A stretch of 64,000 nt of DNA, taken from the NCBI GenBank assembly GCA_021372355.1, contig JAJFUQ010000215.1, positions 1 through 64,000 on the forward strand, given 5' to 3'. Below the pieces are notes generated by a model. That model did no database searches. It had not been told where the DNA came from and worked only from the letters and a program-made list of their open reading frames with translations. How positions within the stretch are numbered: position 1 is the stretch's first letter; each line of letters begins with the position of its first letter. The stretch comes from Nocardiaceae bacterium (lineage in GTDB: Bacteria > Actinomycetota > Actinomycetes > Mycobacteriales > Mycobacteriaceae). The translations under genes and the position numbers were made by a program. Shown here piece after piece: positions 1-8,269 of this stretch.

Positions 1-308
1 CCGTCCTCGTCGTCTGCAACCTGGGCGATCTCCGCTACCCGGCGAGCGACCGTTGCCTCATCCGCAGCCATGTTTCGCGCGAGAGCATCGGCGTCCGTTG
101 TCGGCCGCCTCCGATCGAATGCCGCAAGCAACATCCCACCCTTGAGGATGAAGTCGTCCCGATACGGCGAACGACTCAGCCGGGACAACCAACGCTCGAC
201 CACGTACATCGTCAGCAGCTCTTGCGTTCCTCTGCCTTCGCGACGAGCACGGTTCTGTAGGTCGAGGTACGCCCGTCCTGCGGGAGTATCGCGAGTTGGT
301 CTACTCAT
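1..308 (-). CDS. AbiEii-type nucleotidyltransferase toxin (partial, C-terminus beyond window)
   Basis: The first 102 codons are readable before the window ends. They contain an 'ILKGGMLL' segment followed about 12 residues later by 'R-R-P-T-T-D-A-D', the nucleotide-binding and metal-binding pattern of the AbiEii/AbiGii nucleotidyltransferase-fold toxins. Known members modify host tRNA 3' ends and stop growth. The ATG (308-306) overlaps the TGA of the upstream antitoxin gene in an ATGA, so the two are translationally coupled. The order antitoxin then toxin is that of type IV abiE operons. The identification is by motif and context; the C-terminal domain cannot be seen. Confidence 0.85.
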   Translation of the reverse strand, partial: MSRPTRDTPAGRAYLDLQNRARREGRGTQELLTMYVVERWLSRLSRSPYRDDFILKGGMLLAAFDRRRPTTDADALARNMAADEATVARRVAEIAQVADDED

Positions 309-895
309 GCCGCGGTCGCCACATCAAGCGCTACCCGCATCGGGCCGAAAACCCCAAGCGTCTCGGCATACGACAGCAGCTGTGCAGGTCTCGCATCCTT
401 TCGCCCGAGGTACCGACGCAGCGCAGAGTACGCGAGCGGTTCACCGAATCGATGCCTCAGCCGCATCAAGTCCACAACCGTCCGGGTTGGGTCGTATACC
501 CGTACAGGTTCGCCAGGCGCGGCTTCGAACGAGGAGAGGCCCAACTCGAAAGCCCGCGGCTCGAACTGGAACACGATCGTCGGCGGGTAGTCGATCTTCG
601 GCACGCTGCCGCCCTTCGGCACCGCAATGTGAACGGCGGCAACGAGTTCGTCCGTCAGGTCATGAACGGCAGCTGCGGACAAGCAGCAGACAATCCCCCG
701 ACTCACCCGCTGCGATACTGCAAGCGCGTCGGGAAACGAAGCCGGCGGTGCATCTGCGCGACGGAACACTCCACGCGAAAGCTCCACAACGCGCCCCTCA
801 TCGCGCCATAGGTAAAGGTCGCGAGGATGTACGCCGAGTTGCCGCGCGACCTTCGTCGTGAAGGTCGGCGGCAAGGCTTCATTCACCGCACGCAT
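305..895 (-). CDS. AbiEi-like antitoxin / transcriptional repressor
   Basis: This 196-residue protein has an N-terminal winged helix-turn-helix (about residues 10-50, with 'ARQLGVHPRDLYLWRDEGRVVELSRGVFR' spacing) and a C-terminal region typical of the AbiEi antitoxin family ('YDPTRTVVDLMRLRHRFGEPLAYSALRRYL'-type segment near residue 130). AbiEi proteins neutralise the cognate nucleotidyltransferase and repress their own promoter. It is first in a two-gene operon and overlaps the toxin gene by four bases. A good minus-strand -10 box and a 10-bp inverted repeat lie just upstream, consistent with autoregulation. Function is inferred from family and partner. Confidence 0.85.
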   Translation of the reverse strand: MRAVNEALPPTFTTKVARQLGVHPRDLYLWRDEGRVVELSRGVFRRADAPPASFPDALAVSQRVSRGIVCCLSAAAVHDLTDELVAAVHIAVPKGGSVPKIDYPPTIVFQFEPRAFELGLSSFEAAPGEPVRVYDPTRTVVDLMRLRHRFGEPLAYSALRRYLGRKDARPAQLLSYAETLGVFGPMRVALDVATAA

Positions 896-909
896 GGATA
901 CAAACCACC

Positions 910-977
910 AACAGTCGGAATGTCTATGGGGCGATTATATCCACGATCCTTCAAGAAGTCGTGCCCGTCCGACTGTT
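910..977 (-). promoter_or_regulatory. abiE promoter with flanking inverted-repeat operator
   Basis: A minus-strand TATAAT (939-934) lies about 40 bases upstream of the antitoxin ATG. It is framed by a perfect 10-bp inverted repeat: AACAGTCGGA at 910-919 and TCCGACTGTT at 968-977. No good -35 is visible, only ACGACT at 962-957. Known AbiEi antitoxins repress by binding inverted repeats around their promoter, so these arms are the probable operator half-sites. Confidence 0.6.
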
Positions 978-1031
978 GAGTCATTGATCCGTAGACCCAA
1001 TATGCGCCAGGCGTCGCCTAACACTCGCTAA

Positions 1032-3020
1032 TCAGGGCACAAGAATCGTCGCACCCAGCTCGTCCATCAGAAGCCCAACGGCTTCCTCGACAACTCCGAT
1101 GTGCTCAGGCTGGTCGGTCGGCGGGCCGTCGGCCATTAGCGCTGCCCATAGTGCCTCCTTATCGCTGATTTCCCATCCAGGTGGCGGCGTTGGGACTCTG
1201 GCAGCGGTTACCTCGAGAAGCGCAGGGTCGTCGACTGCGATGTGGCCCTTCAGCTCAAGCCAGGCGTGCCATTCTGCGCGTTCGCGCCGATGGCGTTCGA
1301 TTGTGTCCAGTCGCACCTCATCGAGGCCGTGAGCGGCCGATAAGTCGTCGAGAGTGCGAGTGCCGGGCTCGCACCGACCATACGAACGTGTGATCAATCC
1401 CAGTGAAGCGAGCGAGTTCAGTGTTTCGGACCCGGCGGAGGCACCGAGCTGCGCGGCGGCGAACACGTCAGCCGGAGTGCGCAAACCAGCGTGGACGATC
1501 AGTTCGTATGCCTGCTTCAGGTGCAAACCAACCAGTCGCCAGATCGGATGTACCGGCTCAACCCGCGCTCGGTCACGACGGATCGGATCGTCCTCAATGA
1601 TCAGTTGTCGCTCATCGCCGGCACCAGTCGCAGGTGTGACAAGTGCGTACTGATCAGCAAGAACGCCGGTCGCGGGCCTCATCCGCAGGATCGGAGACCC
1701 AGGTCGTTCCCGCAGCTCCATCAGTACATCGCCGATGGTTCGGTCCGGTATCAATCCCGCAGCAATTGCGAGACCGCGCCTCCCGGTCTCGACCGTCGGC
1801 ACACCATTGACGAGTTGACCTGCCCGGGCCGCATCGACAGCGAGTGCTTGCAGGACAGCCAGAACAACGTGGAGATGTCGCGAACCGCGGTACTCGAGCT
1901 GAGCCCACTTGCGGGAGTGAGCCAGCCAGTCGCGATGTACCCCCGAATGTATTAGCCCCCCTGTGTGCTGTTTCGTGTGGGCGCGAGAGCGGTGTTTGTC
2001 GGTGATTTCGACTGCGTGGGCGAATGCGCGGTCCCATTGAGGTGCAAGGGCTTCCGCCGTAGTGCGCTTCTTCTCGCTGTAGACAGCCGCCAGTGCCGGC
2101 CAGGCTCCGCGATCCAGCTGGTCGACAACCTCGTTGAGAGACCAGCCCCTAACCGCGCAGGCATAGAGGACTGCCTGGCACGCTTCAGACCTCGTGTTCC
2201 AGAACCCGCGCGGCATCGTGCCCTCGATGGCGAAGGCGGTGACGTGCTGAGGCAGAGCTGTGTGAAAGACGACTTCGGCCGGCAGTCGGCGTGAGGCTCC
2301 GACCCCCTCGGTGGGGATGGTGCTGCGCTCGCGCGCCTGCGCAGCTATGCCGGCACCGAGCGCGGCTCTCAGCCGCGCGACCAGTCCTCGATCGCTTCGG
2401 CGTGACAGCAACTCGATTGCCTCTGACACCGCGCCGACTAGCTGGCGGCGTTGCCCCTCTTTCGTCCAAGAGCCCGGCGGCACGATACAGCCAGTGGCGC
2501 AGTTGAGCATCGGGGTCGGGTCGAGGGTGCGGCAGAACGGCTGAATCGCGGAGAGCAATGTTCGGATGTGTTCGACGCGGAGCTGCTCGGCGAGTGGCAC
2601 GTAAAGATGCCTTCCGCCTGAGCCTGGGTTGACGTCTTCAACGACAACCCCTCCCGCCGTCTCGACGATGTGCCTCAGCCATTGCGCATCCCGAATGACC
2701 GAGTCGGGTCCGTGCACTTTCGCATCGAGGTCGAACACCAGGATGCGTGTCCAGCCGCCGCTGTAGAGATAGACGGCAACGGGCATATCGGGGACTTTGA
2801 AGCGTCCGAGACGCCGTGATCGGTCGTAACCAGTCCCGGTCCAGATGCGGCCAGATGAACGCGCAGACAGCAGTGGCGTCAGCGCGGCGTAGATCGCGTC
2901 ATCGTCGCGGACGTGGTGCCGCGGTGATGATCCGCCCGGATCACATTTCTTAGCGACGGCACGCGCCGGATGACTACGAGTCGTCACCGAGCATGCGATA
3001 CCATCGGACATGTCGGCCAA
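1032..3020 (-). CDS. Archaeo-eukaryotic-primase-like plasmid replication protein
   Basis: This 662-residue protein has an N-terminal domain with 'ILVFDLDAK' (about residue 95) and 'GSGGRHLYVP' (about residue 135). They match the hhhDhD and s-x-H catalytic motifs of the archaeo-eukaryotic primase (AEP) superfamily used by plasmid and phage primase-polymerases. The C-terminal half is helical and contains likely HTH segments that could bind the origin. The TTG start at 3020 is preferred because an AGAAGGG ribosome site sits 6 bases upstream; an ATG is available at 3011. Next to the partition genes it is the best candidate for the replication initiator or primase of the plasmid. No separate Rep protein was recognised in the window. 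Confidence 0.7.
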   Translation of the reverse strand: MADMSDGIACSVTTRSHPARAVAKKCDPGGSSPRHHVRDDDAIYAALTPLLSARSSGRIWTGTGYDRSRRLGRFKVPDMPVAVYLYSGGWTRILVFDLDAKVHGPDSVIRDAQWLRHIVETAGGVVVEDVNPGSGGRHLYVPLAEQLRVEHIRTLLSAIQPFCRTLDPTPMLNCATGCIVPPGSWTKEGQRRQLVGAVSEAIELLSRRSDRGLVARLRAALGAGIAAQARERSTIPTEGVGASRRLPAEVVFHTALPQHVTAFAIEGTMPRGFWNTRSEACQAVLYACAVRGWSLNEVVDQLDRGAWPALAAVYSEKKRTTAEALAPQWDRAFAHAVEITDKHRSRAHTKQHTGGLIHSGVHRDWLAHSRKWAQLEYRGSRHLHVVLAVLQALAVDAARAGQLVNGVPTVETGRRGLAIAAGLIPDRTIGDVLMELRERPGSPILRMRPATGVLADQYALVTPATGAGDERQLIIEDDPIRRDRARVEPVHPIWRLVGLHLKQAYELIVHAGLRTPADVFAAAQLGASAGSETLNSLASLGLITRSYGRCEPGTRTLDDLSAAHGLDEVRLDTIERHRRERAEWHAWLELKGHIAVDDPALLEVTAARVPTPPPGWEISDKEALWAALMADGPPTDQPEHIGVVEEAVGLLMDELGATILVP

Positions 3021-3041
3021 GACACACCCTTCTGGGGTTTC

Positions 3042-3078
3042 GAAGACCTCCCGTTCCCGCGGGGGGTCTTCTTCTTTT
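3042..3078 (+). terminator. Rho-independent terminator-like hairpin in the rep leader
   Basis: Arms 3042-3053 and 3060-3071 form a 12-bp stem with one G-U pair and a 6-base loop. They are followed on the plus strand by TTCTTTTATT. It reads as an intrinsic terminator for a plus-strand RNA, yet there is no plus-strand gene upstream. On the minus strand it lies directly ahead of the replication gene's ribosome site. It could therefore end an antisense RNA or act as a leader structure. Confidence 0.55.
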
Positions 3079-3128
3079 ATTAGGTTGTTTTACGAGCTCA
3101 ACTCGTGCCGCTAAGGGCGCCTCCGTTG

Positions 3129-3536
3129 TTATCCAGTGAGAGCCAGCTGTCGCGGCTGTGTGCGGGTAGCACGTAGGTCGCGACGACCGACCGCTTTGGC
3201 GAGCAAGTCGACGACGACAGGTACGCGAGATCGATCGCCGCGTGCGCGTACCCGGCGATCGATCTCCGACAGGACTGGAAGAGTCACACGGGTTTGAATC
3301 CACCCGGTCATGTCGTCAGTGGCAGGGATGCCGGATCGGTCAATGGCATCGAAGTCGAGCATCTGCGGCGCCCCGACTTCGTCTTCCATCTCGAGTTCGA
3401 TTGCCAGGAGGTCGGCGATGGTTTGTCCGAGTGGCAGCCCCGCCCTCTTCGAGTGCAGCTTCAATATCTCGACGAGCGTCGCCGGGGCGGTCACAACCTG
3501 AATCTGTCGGCGGTTACCTTTGCGCGGCTGCGCCAT
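3129..3536 (-). CDS. Small plasmid-core regulator of unknown family
   Basis: This is a 135-residue basic protein. The ATG at 3536 is chosen over a TTG at 3539 because AGGGGAG lies 6 bases upstream of the ATG. Two segments, about residues 10-50 and 75-115, each read as a strand followed by two helices ('VTAPATLVEILKLHSKRAGL' and 'RVTLPVLSEIDRRVRARGDR'). That pattern fits two ribbon-helix-helix-like units, though I cannot name a family. It lies between the replication gene and parB. Its upstream region carries repeated CTAACAG/CTGTTAG sites, which suggests a DNA-binding autoregulator, perhaps of copy number. The function is inference only. Confidence 0.6.
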   Translation of the reverse strand: MAQPRKGNRRQIQVVTAPATLVEILKLHSKRAGLPLGQTIADLLAIELEMEDEVGAPQMLDFDAIDRSGIPATDDMTGWIQTRVTLPVLSEIDRRVRARGDRSRVPVVVDLLAKAVGRRDLRATRTQPRQLALTG

Positions 3537-3579
3537 CAAACTCCCCTTCCCTTGTCTCTGTCCTGCATCATGCCGGTAT

Positions 3580-3685
3580 CTGTTAGCTAACAGGCGACGC
3601 CACGCCGGTAAGAATCTAAATGTGGCTAACAGATTGGATCGATCGGGGGCCGCCGACGAATGTCAGACCACATTCAAGCTGTTAG
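3580..3685. promoter_or_regulatory. CTGTTAG/CTAACAG operator-like repeats
   Basis: A perfect 14-bp palindrome CTGTTAGCTAACAG (3580-3593) is followed by the half-site CTAACAG at 3626-3632 and by CTGTTAG at 3679-3685. All lie in the 430-base gene-free stretch upstream of the small regulator at 3129-3536. The spacing and orientation suggest cooperative binding of a dimeric repressor or initiator. Confidence 0.55.
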
Positions 3686-3814
3686 GCAATGGGTTTGACC
3701 TGCATAAACGCAGAACTGCGGCGCATCGGTGCGCAGGATTCTGAGGCATAGGGATCGCGCCGTCAAGATCGGCGCAGCGCGCACTCAACGGGCATCGACG
3801 CACGCGGCGATCCT

Positions 3815-3848
3815 GACAGGACCCTGTCCTAGTTCAGCTGGACAGGGT
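3815..3848. repeat. Alternative hairpins downstream of the par operon
   Basis: ACCCTGTCC (3821-3829) pairs perfectly with GGACAGGGT (3840-3848) across a 10-base loop. The same CCTGTC can instead pair with GACAGG at 3815-3820. The element lies beyond the stop of the parB-like gene and may be its transcription end, but no T-run follows on either strand. Confidence 0.45.
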
Positions 3849-3967
3849 GCGCCTGCGAGTGGGCCTCCACCCCGGTGCGGGACCCCTCCCCCACTTCATG
3901 CGGAAGTCGACAGCAACTGAGCGCGCCTTCGGGGATTGTGCCCGCGCGCGAGCACATCGGTGTGGGA

Positions 3968-4642
3968 CTAGACGTTCAGGTACAACCGCAGCGCCTGCTC
4001 CGTGAGCGCGCTGCGCGATCCGGCACCCCACTCCTCGGCGAGACGATCAAGCTGCTCGGCGTCTGACGCGATGATGCCGGCGAGCGCCACGCGTGCCGGA
4101 GCTTCAATGTTCCGCCTGCGGCGGGTTGTCACCGAACGCTGGAACAGTGCGCTCGGCTTAGCCTTTCGAGCCGTGCGCCAGTGCTTGGACAGAACCGTTG
4201 CGTTGTCTTCGACCGCGTCCAGGACGATCTGCCCATAGGTGCGTGCGTTGCTCGGATCCGCAGTCCGTTCCGACAGCGCCAGATCTCGCAGGGCCCGGAA
4301 TACATCCGGAGCGATTGACGCCTCCGGTGGCCGCACGCGAGAGGGAGCCGCGGGGACCGCCTTAGGAGTCGTAACGGCCGTTGCCCTCGAAGCCGGCTCA
4401 GCGTCGAACTTCGGCTCCGGTACCTCGAGGGGGTCGATGCGCTGCAGCGGGCGTACGTTCTCACGACCGGGCCGGTGATCCTCTGCCGCGGCCTTCGGCT
4501 CAGCGGGGGCTTGCTCCTCCGCTTTTGGTGTTGACTGTTCGGCCGGCTTCGGAGTCGGCGTGGGCAGCGGAGGCAGAAGATCGTTCAGCTCGGCGATGCC
4601 ATTGTTGGAGAAGGCGCCTCCGCGGCGCTGCGGGCGGCTCAC
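3968..4642 (-). CDS. parB: ParB-like centromere-binding protein
   Basis: This 224-residue protein has a long proline/alanine/glutamate-rich linker (about residues 20-110) and a C-terminal segment (about 175-224, 'IEAPARVALAGIIAS...SRSALTEQALRLYL'). That segment has the strand-helix-helix look of ribbon-helix-helix DNA-binding domains. Such proteins serve as the centromere-binding partner of small ParA ATPases in type Ib partition systems. The GTG start overlaps the parA stop in a GTGA, so the genes are coupled. The repeat array upstream of parA is the likely binding target. The assignment rests on context plus fold pattern; it is not a canonical HTH ParB. Confidence 0.7.
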   Translation of the reverse strand: MSRPQRRGGAFSNNGIAELNDLLPPLPTPTPKPAEQSTPKAEEQAPAEPKAAAEDHRPGRENVRPLQRIDPLEVPEPKFDAEPASRATAVTTPKAVPAAPSRVRPPEASIAPDVFRALRDLALSERTADPSNARTYGQIVLDAVEDNATVLSKHWRTARKAKPSALFQRSVTTRRRRNIEAPARVALAGIIASDAEQLDRLAEEWGAGSRSALTEQALRLYLNV

Positions 4643-5568
4643 GCCACTCCCCCACTCAGGGCAGGTGCCTCCGCGAGTCGGGTGAGGACCTCGCGGGTCA
4701 GGTTGAGGTAGTCGCTTGCCAGTCCCGACGGGTCACGGCTCCAGAGGCGCTCCTTGCCCGGCGGGAGTTGACCGCTGATGGTCTGACGAAGCACCTCGAT
4801 GCGCGTGAGCTTGTTCGCCTCAGCGAGCTCGACCAGCTCTGCGGGAGTCACGTGACGGTTGCGCATGTCAACTGCCGAAGCCTTGTCCGAGCGGATGAAG
4901 GTCCGGAATGCCTGCACGCCGGAATCGCCGAGGATCTCCTCGATCGATTCGAATACGTCGCGGTTGCGGACTGTCGCGCGTGGGTTGGCATCGAACAGCA
5001 CAACGCCGAGGAGCTGGATGGCTGCACCGTTGGCGCGGGCGCGCTGGTAGCGGGCCGCGAGCAGTTCAACACCGGACAGACTGGCGTCGTCGTCCTTCGT
5101 GGGTACGAGCAGGTGTGATGCCGTCGCCAGAAGTGCATCGAGCAGCGGTGCGTCACCAGGTCCCGAGTCGATCAGGATCAGGTCATATCCGCCTTCTACC
5201 TGCAGTTTCGCCAGTGCGGCACTGAGGTTCCCGGCCATATCGATGCCCTATTGTTCGGAAAGGGCAGCGGTTGCGGAGACTGCGGCAAGGACAGGTCCCC
5301 CAGGAATCAGGTCCAGGTTCTCTCGGACGTCAGTCAGCGGCACGAGAGGCTCGCCGTATTGCAGCGTCATGCCGAGGCTGCGTCCGCGATCCCCCTCTGC
5401 CCCCAGGTCCGAGTTCGTGAGGTTCGCCTGCTGGTCAGAGTCGACGAGCAGAACTTTGCGGCCCGAGGCAGCGACCAGGCTGCCCAGCGCGCTCACCAGG
5501 CTGCTCTTACCCACGCCGCCCTTTTGATTGGCCACTAGGAGCGTGCGTGCCAATGAGGTGCTTGTCAT
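4639..5568 (-). pseudogene. parA: ParA partition ATPase interrupted by an in-frame TAG
   Basis: The frame opens at ATG 5568 and shows a deviant Walker A 'NQKGGVGKSS' at residues 14-23. After 106 codons it meets TAG at 5250-5248, then continues without any shift through 'LILIDSGPG' and a normal ParA C-terminus to 4639. The sum is the usual ParA length, about 309 residues. One base change (for example CAG to TAG) explains the break. An ATG at 5238 follows an AGGG seven bases upstream, so the C-terminal 199 residues might be made separately. The ATPase site would then be split, because the P-loop is in the first piece. It could be an inactivated gene, a suppressed amber or a sequencing error. 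Confidence 0.8.
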
Positions 5569-5589
5569 GTGCGTGACCGTAGATGCCCA

Positions 5590-6490
5590 ACCGGTGTCCC
5601 TATCGGCAAGACACGGCCGTTATCCGGACTGTAATCCGACTGAATGTCCGACCGTGACGTCGTACGGTTGCTCTGCCGACTCGACGGACGTATGACGCCC
5701 AGCCACTCGCCCCCATCGTCGGTGGTGCGTACGGCGGTTGAACGGAAGGTCGTTCGTGTGTCGGTACGTCCCAATACCGCGCGATTCACCGTTCGTCCCG
5801 TCGGCAGTGGTTCGGCTGGTTTGTCGGTCTTCCTGCGTCCGTACGACGGCTGTAGGTGCGCCCTATCTCCCGGCCGCAGGCTGGCCGAGAAACCGGCCGT
5901 CTACCGGAAGGTTGCACGACCGATGCACTGCCGATTTTTTGGCCGCATGTCGGTCGTCACGACGGCTGTACAACGATCGGTCACATCGCCATGCCTCGTC
6001 CGTGCAGTTGTCCGGCAGACGGACGTTGATCGGTCATCTCAACAGTCGTACGACGTTCCGTCACAGGGCCGTGCATCGGTCGAAGGGCGGCCAGCCCATC
6101 AGTCGGTACTCGGTCGGAGATACTGCCGTTCATCGGCCGAACATTCGTGCGGCACTCAGACGTCAATCGGTCATTTCGACCGTCGTACAACGATCCGTCA
6201 TACCGCCGTGCATCCGGCGAACGTCAGCCGTCCGATTGGTCGTTCCTCAGTCGGAGACACCGCCGTTCATCGGCCGAACATCTGTCCGGAACAACGACTA
6301 TCCGTCCGTCGTACAACGTGCCGACATACCGCCGTCAGTCGGCCGTTTCTCAATCGTTCCGACAGTCGTGCACCTGCCGTTCCTACGGCCAGTCCATAGG
6401 CCCGCCAGCGGCAGCGCGACAGGCCGTTATGTCGCCGTATCTGCGCCGTTGCACTGGCCGGTCATACGGTCGTAAATCGTGTCTGCAACG
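5590..6490. repeat. Degenerate CGG/CCG repeat array, candidate centromere (parS)
   Basis: About 900 bases directly upstream of parA are packed with short CGGTC/GACCG/CCGT units, often about 10-11 bases apart. Longer imperfect copies occur. A block at 6111-6142 recurs at 6252-6283 with only a few mismatches, both ending CATCGGCCGAACAT. Blocks starting GTCGTACAACG occur at 6182 and about 6309, with relatives near 5963 and 6045. All six frames are open in places only because of the repeat composition, so no gene is called. Helically phased repeats upstream of a parA operon are typical of type Ib centromeres, which also serve as the par operator. Origin iterons are the alternative. Confidence 0.65.
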
Positions 6491-7800
6491 GGTGTAACCC
6501 GGTTGTTGATTGGGCTACAGGCGGTTACTTGCTTGGATTAATGCCGCCCATCACACGTCCGCCGGTGCGGGTGGCCGACCGGATCGCAATACGGGCTTCT
6601 CACTGGGCTTAACAGTCGAACACGCTGGTCACACCCGCAGCCGATTTCGGCGTGCGCCTCCACTCGGCACTTCGCCGAAGATCGGGGGAGTGCCCATTGA
6701 CTAGCTGCCGCCAAATTGTCGGCTGACAAACTTGAGTTAGCGCCGGTTGCCTCTCACATCGAAGCGTCGCAACCGGATCGGCTCGACCGCCGATGCGACT
6801 CGCACGGAACCATTGTTCGCTCGACCTTGCCATCTCAGCTTCGCGGCGAATCGGCCGATGATCATCGTGATCGGCCGCGTTCGTCGCTCTGCCTACTGCT
6901 CGTCCTGGGCTGCTGCGATTGGCAACTCGCATGCCGGCGCGCGAGCATGCCGGTGGCGACAGCTGGGCTATCGCCGAGACTTTATTGGCCGGGGACATGA
7001 GGAGTGACGTGACCGTGGCCGCAACCGTCGTCCGCTGGACCGCGTCGATCACCGAGAATTGTCAGCAAAGCGCGCCGTGACAGAGGCGCGTGAACCGATG
7101 GCCACGACAGCCTCACCGCCTATGTCGGCGATCCGGGATCGTCAAGGCTGATCGAAAGGCCGAGCTGGAGGTAAGCGACCTACGTCAGAGTTCGTTCAGA
7201 ATCGAGCACTGTTCACCTTTGAACTCGAACCACCGCTTCGCCGGCACCGATCGGTCGATGCTGCTCGCGAGTCGGTGACTCGAAGTCGAGGTGGGGGGAG
7301 TGGGGGAGCGACGCAGATCCAGACGGCGGAGGTGTCGGTTCGATCCCGTTCGGCGGGATACCACTCGCACCGTCGACGCACATCGACCGGCGGTCACAGC
7401 ATCACCGGAGGAACTCTCGGCGGCGAGCAGTCTGCAAGCCCGTTGGTCGCCGGAGTCCTGACCGTTCTCGAGGATGACTAAGTGTCTTTCTATCGCTGCA
7501 TTGCCACTTCGGTGCCGCGACCAGCGGGAACTGGTGGCGACTCGTGGCGAAAGTTGCTTTCGTGAAGTCGCGGATGCGATACCGGCTTGTCCACTTGGCG
7601 CACGCGCACAACATCAATCCGTCAACTCGTTGATGCCCCCCGCTGTTTGGTCCTGTCAGAATCACGGACGCGAGATCAACGGGGCCGCTGGTTGTCTTGG
7701 CGTATGGGAGCGCATGTTGGGCGAGGGTCGCCAGTTGAATTTGTCCGCAGTTCGTCTCTAACCGAAGCTGGTCGGGAGTGGGGGAGGGGAGCCCGGCCCG
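6491..7800. other. 1.3 kb without a supportable gene
   Basis: No open frame here has a convincing start, ribosome site and protein-like composition; the candidates on the two strands overlap each other and are arginine-rich. I see only minor structure: CGGCCGAT (6852-6859) paired with ATCGGCCG (6870-6877) around a GATGATCATC palindrome, a direct repeat GCATGCCGG near 6930 and 6945, and a small hairpin ATCCCG/CGGGAT at 7343-7359. Its place beside the partition array makes an origin or decayed sequence possible. Confidence 0.4.
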
Positions 7801-8115
7801 TCACAGTGACGTTGTCGCGCCACGCATTTGGATGCGCGACAGGGAAATTCCCTGAGATGCGAGATCAACCAGTTCTTCGACCTTCAGCCACCGGCTGGTC
7901 GCTCTACGAGTGAGAACGAGCGCCGTCCGACGCTCCTCAGCGATCAACTCGAAGGCCAGAGCGCAGTCTCCTGCCGCGTACGCCTGTATGGCTTTCTCAG
8001 CCACGTCCTTCGAGAAGAGCAAGGCATCGAGATCCAAGTCCGTTCCGGCACGCGCCGCGAGCCGGACAAGTTCGCCGAGCTGGACGCGCGTGATTCGGTT
8101 GTGCTGGCTAGTCAA
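7801..8115 (-). CDS. Hypothetical 104-residue protein
   Basis: This small, mostly helical protein starts at TTG (8115); no ribosome site is visible, so the start is uncertain. Composition is protein-like, with alternating Leu/Ala/Glu helices such as 'QLGELVRLAARAGTDLDLDALLF' and 'DCALAFELIAEERRTALVL'. I do not recognise a family, and the competing frames on the other strand look worse. It is separated from the GNAT gene by an 8-bp perfect hairpin (8161-8187). It may be a remnant. Confidence 0.4.
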   Translation of the reverse strand: MTSQHNRITRVQLGELVRLAARAGTDLDLDALLFSKDVAEKAIQAYAAGDCALAFELIAEERRTALVLTRRATSRWLKVEELVDLASQGISLSRIQMRGATTSL

Positions 8116-8160
8116 TGAAGTAGATCCGTTCAGACGCTGGCGGGACGCTCTATGTGGTCA

Positions 8161-8187
8161 CCGCGGTATCGGGCACCGCTACCGCGG
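8161..8187. terminator. 8-bp perfect hairpin between two minus-strand genes
   Basis: CCGCGGTA (8161-8168) and TACCGCGG (8180-8187) form a perfect stem with an 11-base loop downstream of the GNAT gene. There is no T-run, so termination is only a possibility. Confidence 0.35.
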
Positions 8188-8269
8188 CCGCGCACACCGC
8201 ATCGAAGGTAGCTGCTCGGACCACGGGACGCTATTTGATGGCTCGGGCCACCTCGCATTGCCCCTGCGG

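Noticed and set aside
4381-5118. Plus-strand open frame opposite parA/parB
   Set aside because: Antisense to two recognised genes, with no ribosome site and unnatural composition.
5644-6475. Overlapping plus-strand open frames of about 250 codons in the repeat array
   Set aside because: They are rich in Arg, Ser, Thr and His, occur in several frames at once and follow the repeat units, so they are a by-product of the array.
7290-7365. tRNA-like T-loop (GGTTCGATCCC)
   Set aside because: The 3' side cannot pair with any 5' acceptor strand upstream and the T-stem has a mismatch; only a small hairpin remains.
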